From: Fuerstiella sp.
GTDB lineage: Bacteria; Planctomycetota; Planctomycetia; Planctomycetales; Planctomycetaceae
NCBI GenBank assembly: GCA_022447185.1
Contig: JAKVAY010000010.1
Coordinates: 1-64,000, forward strand
DNA length: 64,000 nucleotides
Reading direction: 5' to 3'
Positions 55,466 to 64,000 of this stretch are shown piece by piece; positions within the stretch are counted from its first letter, which is position 1, and each line of letters starts with the position of its first letter. Both the position numbers and the translations under genes were made by a program. Below the pieces are notes generated by a model. It searched no databases, was not told the origin of the DNA, and saw nothing but the letters and a program-made list of their open reading frames with translations.

Positions 55466-57919
55466 ATGATGCGACTTCTCTCTCCTGTGTTCGCTGTTGT
55501 CATCTCGTCCACAACCGTCTTTGCCGACGGCGTGGATATCAAAATTGATCCCGTGCCTGATTCAGGTCAAATCCTGATTCGCAGTCCGGATGCTCGTCAG
55601 CAGCTTTTCGTCACGACCCTCGCACCACAGGGTCCGCCGATTGACGTAACGCGTGACGTTGTGTGGAGCGTCGCTCCAGAGGGCGTTGTTAATGTTGATG
55701 ACAGCGGTCTTGTCACACCTTTGGCCGATGGCCAAGTAACAATCACAGCGGAATGGCAAAACCAGGCAACAAGTCAGGTTTCGGTCCTGGTAAGCGGATT
55801 TGCCTCGCCTCCTCCCATCAGTTTCAGAAATCAGATTGTCCCAATCTTCACGCGTCTGGGCTGTAACGGTGGAGGCTGTCACGGAAAATCCGGTGGCCAA
55901 AACGGATTCAAGCTGTCATTACTTGGATTCTATCCGGACGAAGATTTTGAATTCATCCGTAAAGAGAACCGTGGTCGTCGCGCATTTCCCGGCGCTCCAC
56001 AGGAAAGCCTGCTCGTCAAAAAAGCGATCGGTGAAACTCCCCATGGCGGTGGAAAACGGATGGATACGGAAAGCTACGAGTATCGCATGCTTGTCCGCTG
56101 GATTGAACAGGGCATGCCGTACGGCGATGAATCGGCTCCCGAAGTTGTCGGAATTCAGTGTTATCCCGACGCCAGAGTAATGAAACAAGAGGGAGAGCAA
56201 CAGGTTTCCGTGATTGCAACGTACAGCGACGGCTCCATTGAAGATGTCACTCGGATGACGGTTTACGAAGCTAACGATACTGAAATGGCTGAATGCAGTG
56301 AGACAGGTCTTGTGAATACACTGACACTGGCCGGCGAAGTCGCAATCATGGCCCGTTATCAGGGTCAGGTGTCGACATATCGTGCAACGATTCCGCTCGG
56401 GGCGGACACCTCGCAAATTCCCGAACCACAAAACCTGGTGGACACTGCAGTCTTCAGCAAACTCAAAGTACTTGGCATCCCGCCGTCGGAGACATGTGAC
56501 GATGCCACATTCCTGCGTCGTGTTTCGCTGGATATCACCGGAGCTCTACCGGACATAACTCAGGTGAATACGTTTCTGGAAGATGACGGGCCGGACAAGC
56601 GAGCCCGGTTGATTGATCAATTGCTCGACAGTGACGAATACGCAGACAATTTTGCCAACAAGTGGAATTTCGTCCTGCGCAACAAACGCACGAAAGGCGA
56701 AGACAAAACCGGTACCTTTCTGTTTCACCGATGGGTCCGTGACAGTATTTATGACAACAAACCCTACGACGACTTCGTCACCGAACTGCTGACTGCCACC
56801 GGTGAACCAACGATCAATCCGGCTGTCACGTGGTATCGTGAAGTCGATCAGGCCGAAGAACAGGTCGAAGACACGGCACAACTGTTTCTGGGAGTTCGGA
56901 TTCAGTGTGCTCGATGCCATCACCATCCGTTCGAACGTTGGAGCCAGAATGATTACTACAGTCTGGCCGCGTTCTTCAGTCAGATCGGTCGTCAGTCTAT
57001 TCCAAATGCCCAGGCTGGTACTCGTGATCAGCAACTTGTGCATAACACCGGAGTTGCTACTGCAAAGAATCCTCGCAACGGCGCAGATCTGAAACCCTCG
57101 GGTCTGGGGGCGGTACCGGTCGCAGTCGCAGCGGAAGATGATCCACGTGCCCAACTGGCGGCATGGATGCGATCTCCCGACAATCCGTTTTTCGCTCGCA
57201 CACTGGTCAATCGATACTGGAAACACTTCTTCAATCGTGGAATCGTGGAACCCGAAGACGACATGCGGGAGACGAATCCCCCGACCAACCCTGAACTCCT
57301 GAATGCCCTGGCGACCAATTTCGTAGAGTCTGGTTACGATCTCAAAGAACTCGTTCGCACGATTTGCAATTCAAAAACTTACCAGCTCAGCGCCATTCCA
57401 AACGAGTACAACGGGAGCGACAAACAGAATTTCTCACGTTATTACCCTCGACGTCTGGCTGCAGAAGCGCTGTATGACGCATTCCATAAAGTCACCGGAA
57501 CATATGAGTCATTTGCTGACATGCCGGCAGGCACACGTGCACTTCAACTTGTCGACAGTTCGAACGTTCCGTATTTCCTGAAAGTGTTCGGCCAGCCAGC
57601 CGGTGACACTGCCTGCGAATGCGAACGAAGTCCGGATGCAAACCTGGCTCAAAGCCTGCACCTGCTCAACAGCAGTGAAGTCCAGAACAAGGTAGGTAAA
57701 GACGGAGCACGCGCAAAAACTCTGGCGGCTGATACCGAACGACCTCATCACGACCGAGTACAGGAACTCTATCGGGCGGCCTTCTCACGGACGGCTGAGG
57801 CCGACGAAATGCAGGTGGCTTTGAGTTATATTGAATCTCACAAGGACAACATCCCTGCCGCATACGAAGATATTTTGTGGGCACTCATCAACACTAAAGA
57901 ATTCCTGTTCAATCACTAG
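55466..57919 (+). CDS. planctomycete DUF1549/DUF1553 protein with Ig-like and cytochrome-like motifs
   Basis: 817 residues. Signal peptide at 1-20 (LLSPVFAVVISSTTVFA). Ig-like (Big_2-type) sequence at about 30-110 (SVAPEGVVNVDDSGLVTPLADGQVTITAEW), then GCNGGGCHGK at 132-141, a C-x4-CH motif at the place where related proteins have a haem-like motif, a second Ig-like stretch (VIATYSDGSIEDVTRMTVYEANDTEMAE), then DUF1549 (about 335-530: FLRRVSLDITGALP... WVRDSIYDNKPYDDFV... CARCHHHPFERWS, a CxxCH) and DUF1553 (about 560-815: NPFFARTLVNRYWKHFFNRGIVEP, ALYDAFHKVTG). These proteins are abundant in planctomycetes and thought to be periplasmic; the function is unknown. It leads an operon with the next two genes; the DUF1501 gene that often follows is absent here. 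Confidence 0.93.
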   Translation: MMRLLSPVFAVVISSTTVFADGVDIKIDPVPDSGQILIRSPDARQQLFVTTLAPQGPPIDVTRDVVWSVAPEGVVNVDDSGLVTPLADGQVTITAEWQNQATSQVSVLVSGFASPPPISFRNQIVPIFTRLGCNGGGCHGKSGGQNGFKLSLLGFYPDEDFEFIRKENRGRRAFPGAPQESLLVKKAIGETPHGGGKRMDTESYEYRMLVRWIEQGMPYGDESAPEVVGIQCYPDARVMKQEGEQQVSVIATYSDGSIEDVTRMTVYEANDTEMAECSETGLVNTLTLAGEVAIMARYQGQVSTYRATIPLGADTSQIPEPQNLVDTAVFSKLKVLGIPPSETCDDATFLRRVSLDITGALPDITQVNTFLEDDGPDKRARLIDQLLDSDEYADNFANKWNFVLRNKRTKGEDKTGTFLFHRWVRDSIYDNKPYDDFVTELLTATGEPTINPAVTWYREVDQAEEQVEDTAQLFLGVRIQCARCHHHPFERWSQNDYYSLAAFFSQIGRQSIPNAQAGTRDQQLVHNTGVATAKNPRNGADLKPSGLGAVPVAVAAEDDPRAQLAAWMRSPDNPFFARTLVNRYWKHFFNRGIVEPEDDMRETNPPTNPELLNALATNFVESGYDLKELVRTICNSKTYQLSAIPNEYNGSDKQNFSRYYPRRLAAEALYDAFHKVTGTYESFADMPAGTRALQLVDSSNVPYFLKVFGQPAGDTACECERSPDANLAQSLHLLNSSEVQNKVGKDGARAKTLAADTERPHHDRVQELYRAAFSRTAEADEMQVALSYIESHKDNIPAAYEDILWALINTKEFLFNH

Positions 57920-58084
57920 ACGTCTGCTCAGCAGAACCTGCATCCCGGCAGAGCACAGGGATAGGCATACTTCTGAATTGTCCGCTACTTGCTTCCTGGA
58001 ATGACTTCGCGTTCCCGGCCCAGGATTGTCTCGTTGAGATTATCAGCCCTCTTACCACGTTTTCTTACACACCGGCAACTCGCG

Positions 58085-61000
58085 ATGATACGACGTCTCC
58101 GGATTCCAGTTCGTCTGATTCTTTTAACCACCTTTTTGCCGGTCGCAACGGCCCAGTTGCCGCAGATTCGACTCAGCTCGGTGTTTCCTCAGGGAGGCGC
58201 CGCCGGATCGACAGTTCGGGTCGGAATTACTGAAAGCACAGATAATGACGAGCTTTCGGCGTTACTGTTCAGCGACCCCGGGATTACGGCCATCCCGGCA
58301 AAGGACGATTCCGGTGCAGAAATTGCAAACACTTTCGACGTGTCTGTCGGAGACGGAGTTGAACCGGGCTATTACGAAGTCCGATTGCAGGGTCTGTTTG
58401 GTGTCAGTAATCCCCGCACGTTTCGGGTCGACACACTGCCTGAGGTCAATGAATCTGAACCAAACAACACGGCCGACACCGCTCAGCCTGCCTCAATCAG
58501 TCAGATCATCAATGCTCGTGCCGACGCTGCCGGTGATATCGACAACTTCAGAATTGCTGTTGTAGCCGGACAGACCATTACAATCCGCACTGAAGCGGCA
58601 CGCATCGATTCACTGATGCAACCGGTTGTTCAGGTTCGAAATGAAGCAGGACGTCGAATCGGACGATCCCGTCGCACACTGGACCAGGAAGCAACCATTG
58701 TTGTCACGAGTGACCGCGACCAGACGCTGACTGTGAAAATTCACGACATTGTTTATGGCGGTGGGCACAAATATCCTTATCGCCTCACAGTCGATACACG
58801 TCCGCTTGTTGATTTCGTGTGGCCACCGGTTGTGCCATCTGGTGCAGAAACAGCGGTGATGCTGTATGGAAGACATTTGCCCGGCGGTGAACTTACAAAC
58901 CTGAAGATCAACGGCACGCTACTTTCACGCAAGCTACACTTCATTGACGCAGTCAGTGCCGCCGGTCCATCAACCGGCTCATCGCCAGCCGCATCTGCAG
59001 TCGACACGCAGTGGTGGAATGACATTGATGGCAACATTCTGCGTCTGGCCGTCTGCCGTGGAGGGATTCCGGTGTACCGGGAATCTGACCCAATCACGGC
59101 CAGTGGCACTCAGCTGACCGGTCCGTTCACCGTTGCGGGACGTTTTCGTTCGCGAGGAAATGAAAGTACGTTTCGATTCTTCGCTCGCAAAGGAGACGTG
59201 AGAGACATTGAGGTGGTGTCTCAACGACTGGGCGTTCCTGCCAATTCCGTTCTGTACGTCGAAAAGATTACAAAATCCGAAGACGGCACTGAAACAGTCA
59301 AACTGCTGGCAACTGAGATGGACGGTCGCCAAAACCCGGGGGGAAATCAGTTACCCACGTTTACGAATGACGCTGCCTATCGACTGAAGGTGAAGGAAGA
59401 CGGAATCTACCAGTTGCGAGTGGGTGATCGTTTTGCAGGATCGAATGCAAGTCCGGACCGATTCTTCGTTGTTGATGTTCACTCTCCGCAGCCGGACTTT
59501 GAACTCATCGCATTTGAATCCATCGCTTCAGCGGATGGTGCGGCTCCGGCAACAACCGGCTCCGTCTGCATACGTCGAGGCGGGAACTACGAAATCCCTG
59601 TCTATGTCATTCGTGAAGACGGACACAATTTGGCAATCACTGTCACAGCCGAAGATCTGCCGGAGGGCATCACCTGTGTTCCGGCTGCTATTGCACCAGG
59701 AAAACCGGGAACCAAACTGCTGTTGAAAGCTGCGGATGATGCTCCCGAAGCAACGGTACAGTTTCGGATTACCGGAACTTCCGATGATTTGAAGCGTGAG
59801 GCACATGTGGCAACGCTGTTGTACGACGGCATCAATGGATTGCCCCGTACCGGAAGATTGACTCATGCACTGATGCTCAATGTCATGAGGGATTACGAGC
59901 CGTTTACCGTCCAGTTCGGACTCGCCGAAGCTGTGGTACATCAGGACCAGCAGCTGCTCATTCCCGTGACTTTAAAAAGACGTGACGGTTTCAACGGCAA
60001 AGTGGATGTAACCTTCATAGGTCAGCCTAAAAATGTTGATGTTCCAACTGTGTCTTTCGCACCCGACGTTGCAACAGCCACAGCTCGACTGTATTTCAAA
60101 GAAAATGCAAAAACCGGGTCAACACAACTCCTGGCTTATGGCACCGGACCAGTCAAATATCGCAGAAACCCATGGATGGCCGAGCGCGCGCATACCCTCG
60201 TTGCTGAAATCCAGAAACAGGTTGATCAGCAGCAGACGATCCTGAACGATGCGACAGCAGCAACGACGGCAATCGACGAAGAAGTCGCAACGGTAACAAA
60301 ATCTATTTCTGCTCTGAAGAATCAGCTGGAAACGGAACAGACAGAGATCACACAGCTGAAATCGAAAATCGCCAAAGCTACCGGCGAAGAAGGAGCAACC
60401 CTAGCTGCGATCCGAAAGATTCAGCAGACTCAGTTGACTGCCGCAGCCACGGTGGAAGCCGCAAACACTCCGCTTGACGCGCTTGAAACTGCATCAAAAG
60501 CACTGGAATCGGCTGCGACTGAACTGGCCAGGGTCACAACAGAGATTGCCGGGCAGACCAAGCATTTGAAGACCTCCATCCGCGAAGCAATGGAGAATCG
60601 AAAGCAACGCGACGCTGCTCAGGCGGGCCTCACAGCGCTGCAGGAAAAACTGAAACTGGCAAAAGCGACGGCAGCCGCTGCACAGCAAAAACAGGATAAA
60701 CTGAACGCAAAGAAAACCAAAGCTGACGAAGCAGCAAAAGCAGCTGATGCCGCCGCACAACCAAAGGACGTAACCGTTCGCGCAGTCGCATCAGCAATTG
60801 ACCTCAATGTCTATACCACCCCTGGTAAGATTACAGCTGCTGTACCAGACGGTGGCGCAATCAAACGCGGCACATCCATTGAAGTTCCGGTGACGATTAC
60901 GAGAAAGAACGACTTCGCAGGCGCTGCCACTGTAACTCTGATCCTGCCCGAGGGGACCGGACTAACGGCGGAGGACATCAATATCCCGGAAGATCAGACT

Positions 61001-61141
61001 GAGGGTAAAATGACCATCACCGCAGCAGCCGATGCGTCGGTTGCAGACATTGCCAATGCGGTTTTCCGCGCCACCACACCAGAATTTAATGGACGTCCCG
61101 CCTCATTTGACGTCCCCATCGCACTCAAGGTAACCGAATAA
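58085..61141 (+). CDS. exported protein with pre-peptidase C-terminal-type domains and a coiled-coil insert
   Basis: 1018 residues from ATG 58085, which gives a clean signal peptide (MIRRLRIPVRLILLTTFLPVATAQ); the frame is open to TTG 57989. Segments resembling PPC (pre-peptidase C-terminal) domains occur at about residues 100-235 (NESEPNNTADTAQ, AAGDIDNFRIAVVAGQTITIRTEA) and 350-460, and beta-rich domains follow. Residues about 690-890 are an Ala/Lys/Gln/Glu-rich coiled coil (AEIQKQVDQQQTIL; TEQTEITQLKSKIAKATGEE; TAAAAQQKQDKLNAKKTKAD), then a final beta-sandwich domain (AAVPDGGAIKRGTSIEVPVTITRK). PPC domains are usual in secreted planctomycete proteins. The stop and the next start overlap by one base (TAATG), so the next gene is translationally coupled. 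It is an envelope or secreted protein, function unknown. Confidence 0.85.
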   Translation: MIRRLRIPVRLILLTTFLPVATAQLPQIRLSSVFPQGGAAGSTVRVGITESTDNDELSALLFSDPGITAIPAKDDSGAEIANTFDVSVGDGVEPGYYEVRLQGLFGVSNPRTFRVDTLPEVNESEPNNTADTAQPASISQIINARADAAGDIDNFRIAVVAGQTITIRTEAARIDSLMQPVVQVRNEAGRRIGRSRRTLDQEATIVVTSDRDQTLTVKIHDIVYGGGHKYPYRLTVDTRPLVDFVWPPVVPSGAETAVMLYGRHLPGGELTNLKINGTLLSRKLHFIDAVSAAGPSTGSSPAASAVDTQWWNDIDGNILRLAVCRGGIPVYRESDPITASGTQLTGPFTVAGRFRSRGNESTFRFFARKGDVRDIEVVSQRLGVPANSVLYVEKITKSEDGTETVKLLATEMDGRQNPGGNQLPTFTNDAAYRLKVKEDGIYQLRVGDRFAGSNASPDRFFVVDVHSPQPDFELIAFESIASADGAAPATTGSVCIRRGGNYEIPVYVIREDGHNLAITVTAEDLPEGITCVPAAIAPGKPGTKLLLKAADDAPEATVQFRITGTSDDLKREAHVATLLYDGINGLPRTGRLTHALMLNVMRDYEPFTVQFGLAEAVVHQDQQLLIPVTLKRRDGFNGKVDVTFIGQPKNVDVPTVSFAPDVATATARLYFKENAKTGSTQLLAYGTGPVKYRRNPWMAERAHTLVAEIQKQVDQQQTILNDATAATTAIDEEVATVTKSISALKNQLETEQTEITQLKSKIAKATGEEGATLAAIRKIQQTQLTAAATVEAANTPLDALETASKALESAATELARVTTEIAGQTKHLKTSIREAMENRKQRDAAQAGLTALQEKLKLAKATAAAAQQKQDKLNAKKTKADEAAKAADAAAQPKDVTVRAVASAIDLNVYTTPGKITAAVPDGGAIKRGTSIEVPVTITRKNDFAGAATVTLILPEGTGLTAEDINIPEDQTEGKMTITAAADASVADIANAVFRATTPEFNGRPASFDVPIALKVTE

Positions 61142-63825
61142 TGCAACTACGAACGTACACAATCATTTCTATTGCATGTGTCGTTGCGAATGCTTTTTGC
61201 GCGGCGACTTCCGCCGAAGATGAACAACCCATTGTGCCTGAGGCCGTGGATCTCGGACGTCCGGTTTCATTTAAGAACGACATTTACCCAATTCTTGCAG
61301 GCAGTTGTCTCGCGTGTCACAACAGGACAAAAGCCGAAAGTGATTTTGTCCTTGAAACAGCTGCATCAGCGATCAAAGGTGGTTTGGCCGGCGAGGCAAT
61401 CGTTCCAGGTGAGCCGGATGAGAGTTATATGTACATGGTCGCAGCGCGTACGGAGGAACCGGTCATGCCTCCGATGCCCAACGAAGTTCAGGCAAAGCCA
61501 CTGACTCCGAAACAGCTCGGGCTTCTCCGACAATGGATCCTGGAAGGCGCAAAGGACGAGGAATCAGGAGACGATGGTATCTCCTGGCGGGTCCTGGATG
61601 ACACACTCAAGGCTGTGTACTCGATTGATGCCGACCGCTTCGGACGATTCGTAGCGGCCGGTCGCGCCAATAGAGTGAGTGTCTATGACCTCGCAGCGCC
61701 GGGCGCTGTGCGATCACTGACCGACCCAGCTTTAGAACAGCCTGGTGTCTCACACCGCGACTACGCGCATGCGGTCGCCTTTAATCCAGCCGGCGATTTG
61801 GTTGCCACCTCAGGGTACCGTGTGGTGAAGCTGTGGAAACGCGGAGATTTCGTGCTGACTACAACAGAAGAGCTTCCAACAGTGGATGTCAATGTATCAA
61901 ATGACGGGACTCTGCTGGTAAAGACCTCAGACACAGGAGCCGCTCAATTATTCCAGGCCGCAGAAGACAAACTGGTCGCTGATCTCAACAAGGACCTGAG
62001 TCGTGAGCGTTTGATCTCAAAACGGGAAGCTGATCGTGCAATGAGGGAAGCACGAGTCAATGTGGTCAAAGCCCAGGTCGAGGAAAATCAAAAACGTCTG
62101 GACGAACAGAAAAAAGCGGTCGAAGCAGCAAATGAAAAACATAAAAAGGCAATAGAATCGGTTGAGGAAGCCGAAAAGAAACTGACGGAAGCTCAGGTTG
62201 CAGTCAGCGGTCCGGATGAAGCTCTGGCCGAAGCCCGAATTACACTCGCAGAATCGGAACAAAAACTGGCCGAGGCCAGAACCGCTGTCACAGAAGCTGA
62301 AAAGCAATTGGGTGAGTCCCCCGACAGCGAAGAACTCAGCAATAAGGTTACTGAACTCAGACAAAGCCTCAAAGAACAAACAGCACAGGTCCACAAACTT
62401 CGGAGCAACACAATTGAGCTCAAAACCAAAGCCCTTGCCGACGCGCAGGAGGCCGTGTCTGCAGCAGAAAAGCAACTGACAGAATCCCCTGAGGATGAAG
62501 AGCAGAAGAAGAAGGTTGAAAACCTCAAAAAAATTGTCGAGGAGCTCAACAAGAAGATCCCTGCAGAGATCAATACTGAGATTGATGACGCCGAACAACA
62601 GCTGGCTGATGCTCCGGATAACGAAGACCTGAAGAAGACGCTCGAAGGACTCAGGAAAAATCGCGAAGAGCTGGCCAAGAAAATCGAAGAACTTCGGAAA
62701 GCCGTCACCGAGGCAGAAAAAGCCGTGGTTGATGCCAACGGTGCCGTTAAGTCAGCGTCTCGGGGAATCGAGCTGGCAAAGCAATCTGTAGTTCGCGCAG
62801 AAGAACGACTCCAGGCTCGAAAAGATCTGCAGACACTGTCCGAAACCGAGCTGGAACAGTCAACGTCCAGTCGCGATGAAGCCAGTGCAGTGGTCGCTGC
62901 TGAAATGAACGTTCTGGCAGCAGTTTTCATTCCCAGCGAACCACTCGTGGCTACGATCGAGCGATCCGGAACCATCCGTGTTTGGAACACAAAAGATGGA
63001 ACACCAGTGGATGTGATTTCCACTGGCCAGGCCATTGAGGGCGGCCTCAAATCTGCAGCATGTAATGGACGTCTGCTGTCAATCGTCACAGATGCTGACG
63101 TCACCACAACGGTTGATCTGTTTCCCGAATGGCAGCTGATTCAACAACTGGGACCGCAGGAAACGGCGGGATCCGTTTTTTCCGATCGCGTTTTGAGCCT
63201 TGCCTTTTCTCCTGACGGGTCGCGTCTGGCAGTAGGCGGAGGAGAAGCATCACGATCCGGGGAATTGACGATCTGGAAAACGGCAGACTGGACCCTTGAA
63301 CGAGAAATCCAGGACGCTCACAGCGATACGGTTTACGGACTCGATTTTTCTGCTGATGGCCGGTTTCTTGCATCAGGTGCGGCGGACAAGTTTGTGAAAG
63401 TGTTCAACATGGAAACCGGTGAACATGTACGATCATTTGAGGGGCACACTCATCATGTCATGGATGTCAGCTGGAAAGGTGACCGGACCTCACTGGTCAG
63501 TGCAGGTGCAGACAATGTCGTAAAAGTCTGGGACGCGGAAACTGGTGAACAACGCAGGACCATCAGCAGTCATAAGAAACAGGTCACTTCCGTTGAGTAT
63601 GTTGGCCTGGAAGATAATTTCCTCAGCAGTGGCGGAGACAAACGCGTCGCCCTGCATCAGGCAGGAGACGGCAACGCCATCCGCGAATTCGCCGGCAGCG
63701 GTGACTACGTGTACTGCTCGTCGATCACCAGTGACGGCAAAGTTGTTGTCGCTGGTGGGGAAGACGGGGTCGTTCGCGTCTGGAATGGAGCCGACGCTAC
63801 GGCAATCAGTACCTTTGAACCATAA
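61141..63825 (+). CDS. PSCyt1-type cytochrome domain fused to WD40 repeats with a long coiled-coil insert
   Basis: 894 residues. Signal peptide to about residue 25 (YTIISIACVVANAFCAATSA). The planctomycete cytochrome domain (PSCyt1) follows: FKNDIYPILAGSCLACHNRTKAES with CLACH (56-60), then EPVMPPM and PLTPKQLGLLRQWILEGAK. WD40-type blades start at about 150-270 and are then interrupted by a coiled-coil region of about 300 residues (280-585). WD40 blades resume from about 585, for example LAFSPDGSRLAVGGGE, LDFSADGRFLASGAADKFVKVFN, VSWKGDRTSLVSAGADNVVKVWD and TSDGKVVVAGGEDGVVRVWN. A covalently bound c-type haem plus propeller suggests a periplasmic electron carrier or scaffold. It is the last gene of the operon. 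Confidence 0.9.
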   Translation: MQLRTYTIISIACVVANAFCAATSAEDEQPIVPEAVDLGRPVSFKNDIYPILAGSCLACHNRTKAESDFVLETAASAIKGGLAGEAIVPGEPDESYMYMVAARTEEPVMPPMPNEVQAKPLTPKQLGLLRQWILEGAKDEESGDDGISWRVLDDTLKAVYSIDADRFGRFVAAGRANRVSVYDLAAPGAVRSLTDPALEQPGVSHRDYAHAVAFNPAGDLVATSGYRVVKLWKRGDFVLTTTEELPTVDVNVSNDGTLLVKTSDTGAAQLFQAAEDKLVADLNKDLSRERLISKREADRAMREARVNVVKAQVEENQKRLDEQKKAVEAANEKHKKAIESVEEAEKKLTEAQVAVSGPDEALAEARITLAESEQKLAEARTAVTEAEKQLGESPDSEELSNKVTELRQSLKEQTAQVHKLRSNTIELKTKALADAQEAVSAAEKQLTESPEDEEQKKKVENLKKIVEELNKKIPAEINTEIDDAEQQLADAPDNEDLKKTLEGLRKNREELAKKIEELRKAVTEAEKAVVDANGAVKSASRGIELAKQSVVRAEERLQARKDLQTLSETELEQSTSSRDEASAVVAAEMNVLAAVFIPSEPLVATIERSGTIRVWNTKDGTPVDVISTGQAIEGGLKSAACNGRLLSIVTDADVTTTVDLFPEWQLIQQLGPQETAGSVFSDRVLSLAFSPDGSRLAVGGGEASRSGELTIWKTADWTLEREIQDAHSDTVYGLDFSADGRFLASGAADKFVKVFNMETGEHVRSFEGHTHHVMDVSWKGDRTSLVSAGADNVVKVWDAETGEQRRTISSHKKQVTSVEYVGLEDNFLSSGGDKRVALHQAGDGNAIREFAGSGDYVYCSSITSDGKVVVAGGEDGVVRVWNGADATAISTFEP
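62290..62700 (+). repeat. degenerate internal repeats of the coiled-coil (protein level)
   Basis: Three similar units in the coiled-coil region of the cytochrome/WD40 protein: AEKQLGESPDSEELSNKV, AEKQLTESPEDEEQKKKV and AEQQLADAPDNEDLKKTL, at about 62297, 62465 and 62591, each followed by an L-rich helix. The spacing is about 43-56 residues. The DNA copies are diverged, so the repeat is old and maintained at the protein level. Confidence 0.7.
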
Positions 63826-64000
63826 ACCGTTTTGTCGCAAACAACCACGCTTCATCAATGGTTCGGTTGGTCAGCCGTAGACAGAAACCGCTTTGGTACT
63901 GCCGACTCCGGTGGCCACTTCCCATCGGTCGATATTCAAGAGCATGACACGATCTGACCACGGAGTTTGACGCCACGATCAAAACAAAACATGGCAACTG
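63826..64000. other. window end, no gene seen
   Basis: The 175 bases after the operon stop contain no frame I can support and no obvious terminator. A downstream gene, possibly a further member of the cytochrome operon, may begin beyond the window. Confidence 0.3.

Noticed and set aside
62193-63107. Long minus-strand open frame of about 300 codons opposite the cytochrome/WD40 gene
   Set aside because: It is Ser-rich with no domain, lies wholly antisense to a clear coding region with strong coiled-coil codon bias, and has no ribosome-binding site.

Overview
The window reads as chromosomal DNA of a planctomycete (phylum Planctomycetota, class Planctomycetia). The main evidence is the operon at 55.5-63.8 kb, which encodes a DUF1549/DUF1553 cytochrome-like protein, a pre-peptidase C-terminal-domain protein and a PSCyt1-type cytochrome/WD40 protein. 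This type of operon is close to a hallmark of the phylum. A PQQ-type beta-propeller, a lone ECF sigma factor, and HEAT-repeat and TPR-rich surface proteins fit the same picture. No rRNA, tRNA, CRISPR array, insertion sequence or prophage was seen, so this looks like ordinary chromosome, with a few decaying genes and several unusual domain fusions.

Layout. 0-9.5 kb: an M20 peptidase (cut by the window edge), a tiny Lys-rich protein, a wrecked spermidine-synthase-like gene, two translationally coupled large membrane-associated GTPases, a 7Fe ferredoxin, an ECF sigma factor and a His-rich lipoprotein. 9.5-18.5 kb: a glutaminyl cyclase, a UPF1/IGHMBP2-like helicase, a cupin, a cysteine-synthase/rhodanese fusion facing a siroheme nitrite/sulfite reductase with a coupled small protein (a sulfur or nitrogen assimilation block), and a broken dihydrodipicolinate-synthase-family gene. 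18.5-29.1 kb, mostly minus strand: a WecA-like transferase fused to a CapD-type nucleotide-binding half, a LOG-family protein, a STAS protein, SMC, and a FlgI-like/HEAT-repeat lipoprotein.

29.7-39.1 kb: a large membrane/TPR protein ending in a DQATE minisatellite, then a minus-strand three-gene set (HemN-like radical SAM protein, chorismate-lyase-like protein, flavin-dependent halogenase-like protein) that could make a halogenated aromatic compound, a Tat-exported beta-propeller and an iron alcohol dehydrogenase. 39.4-45.8 kb: a complete five-gene oligopeptide-type ABC importer. 45.9-55.1 kb: housekeeping genes argH, queF, glnE (enlarged by two ACT-like domains), a SHOCT-like membrane protein, clpX and ribBA. 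55.5-63.8 kb: the planctomycete cytochrome operon, two of whose proteins carry long coiled-coil inserts.

The observations I rate most interesting are the halogenase/chorismate-lyase/radical-SAM set, GlnE with ACT domains and a DxE active site in its second transferase domain, the coupled GTPase pair, the FlgI-like domain joined to HEAT repeats, and the coiled-coil cytochrome operon. All functional calls rest on motif recognition by eye; no database search was run.
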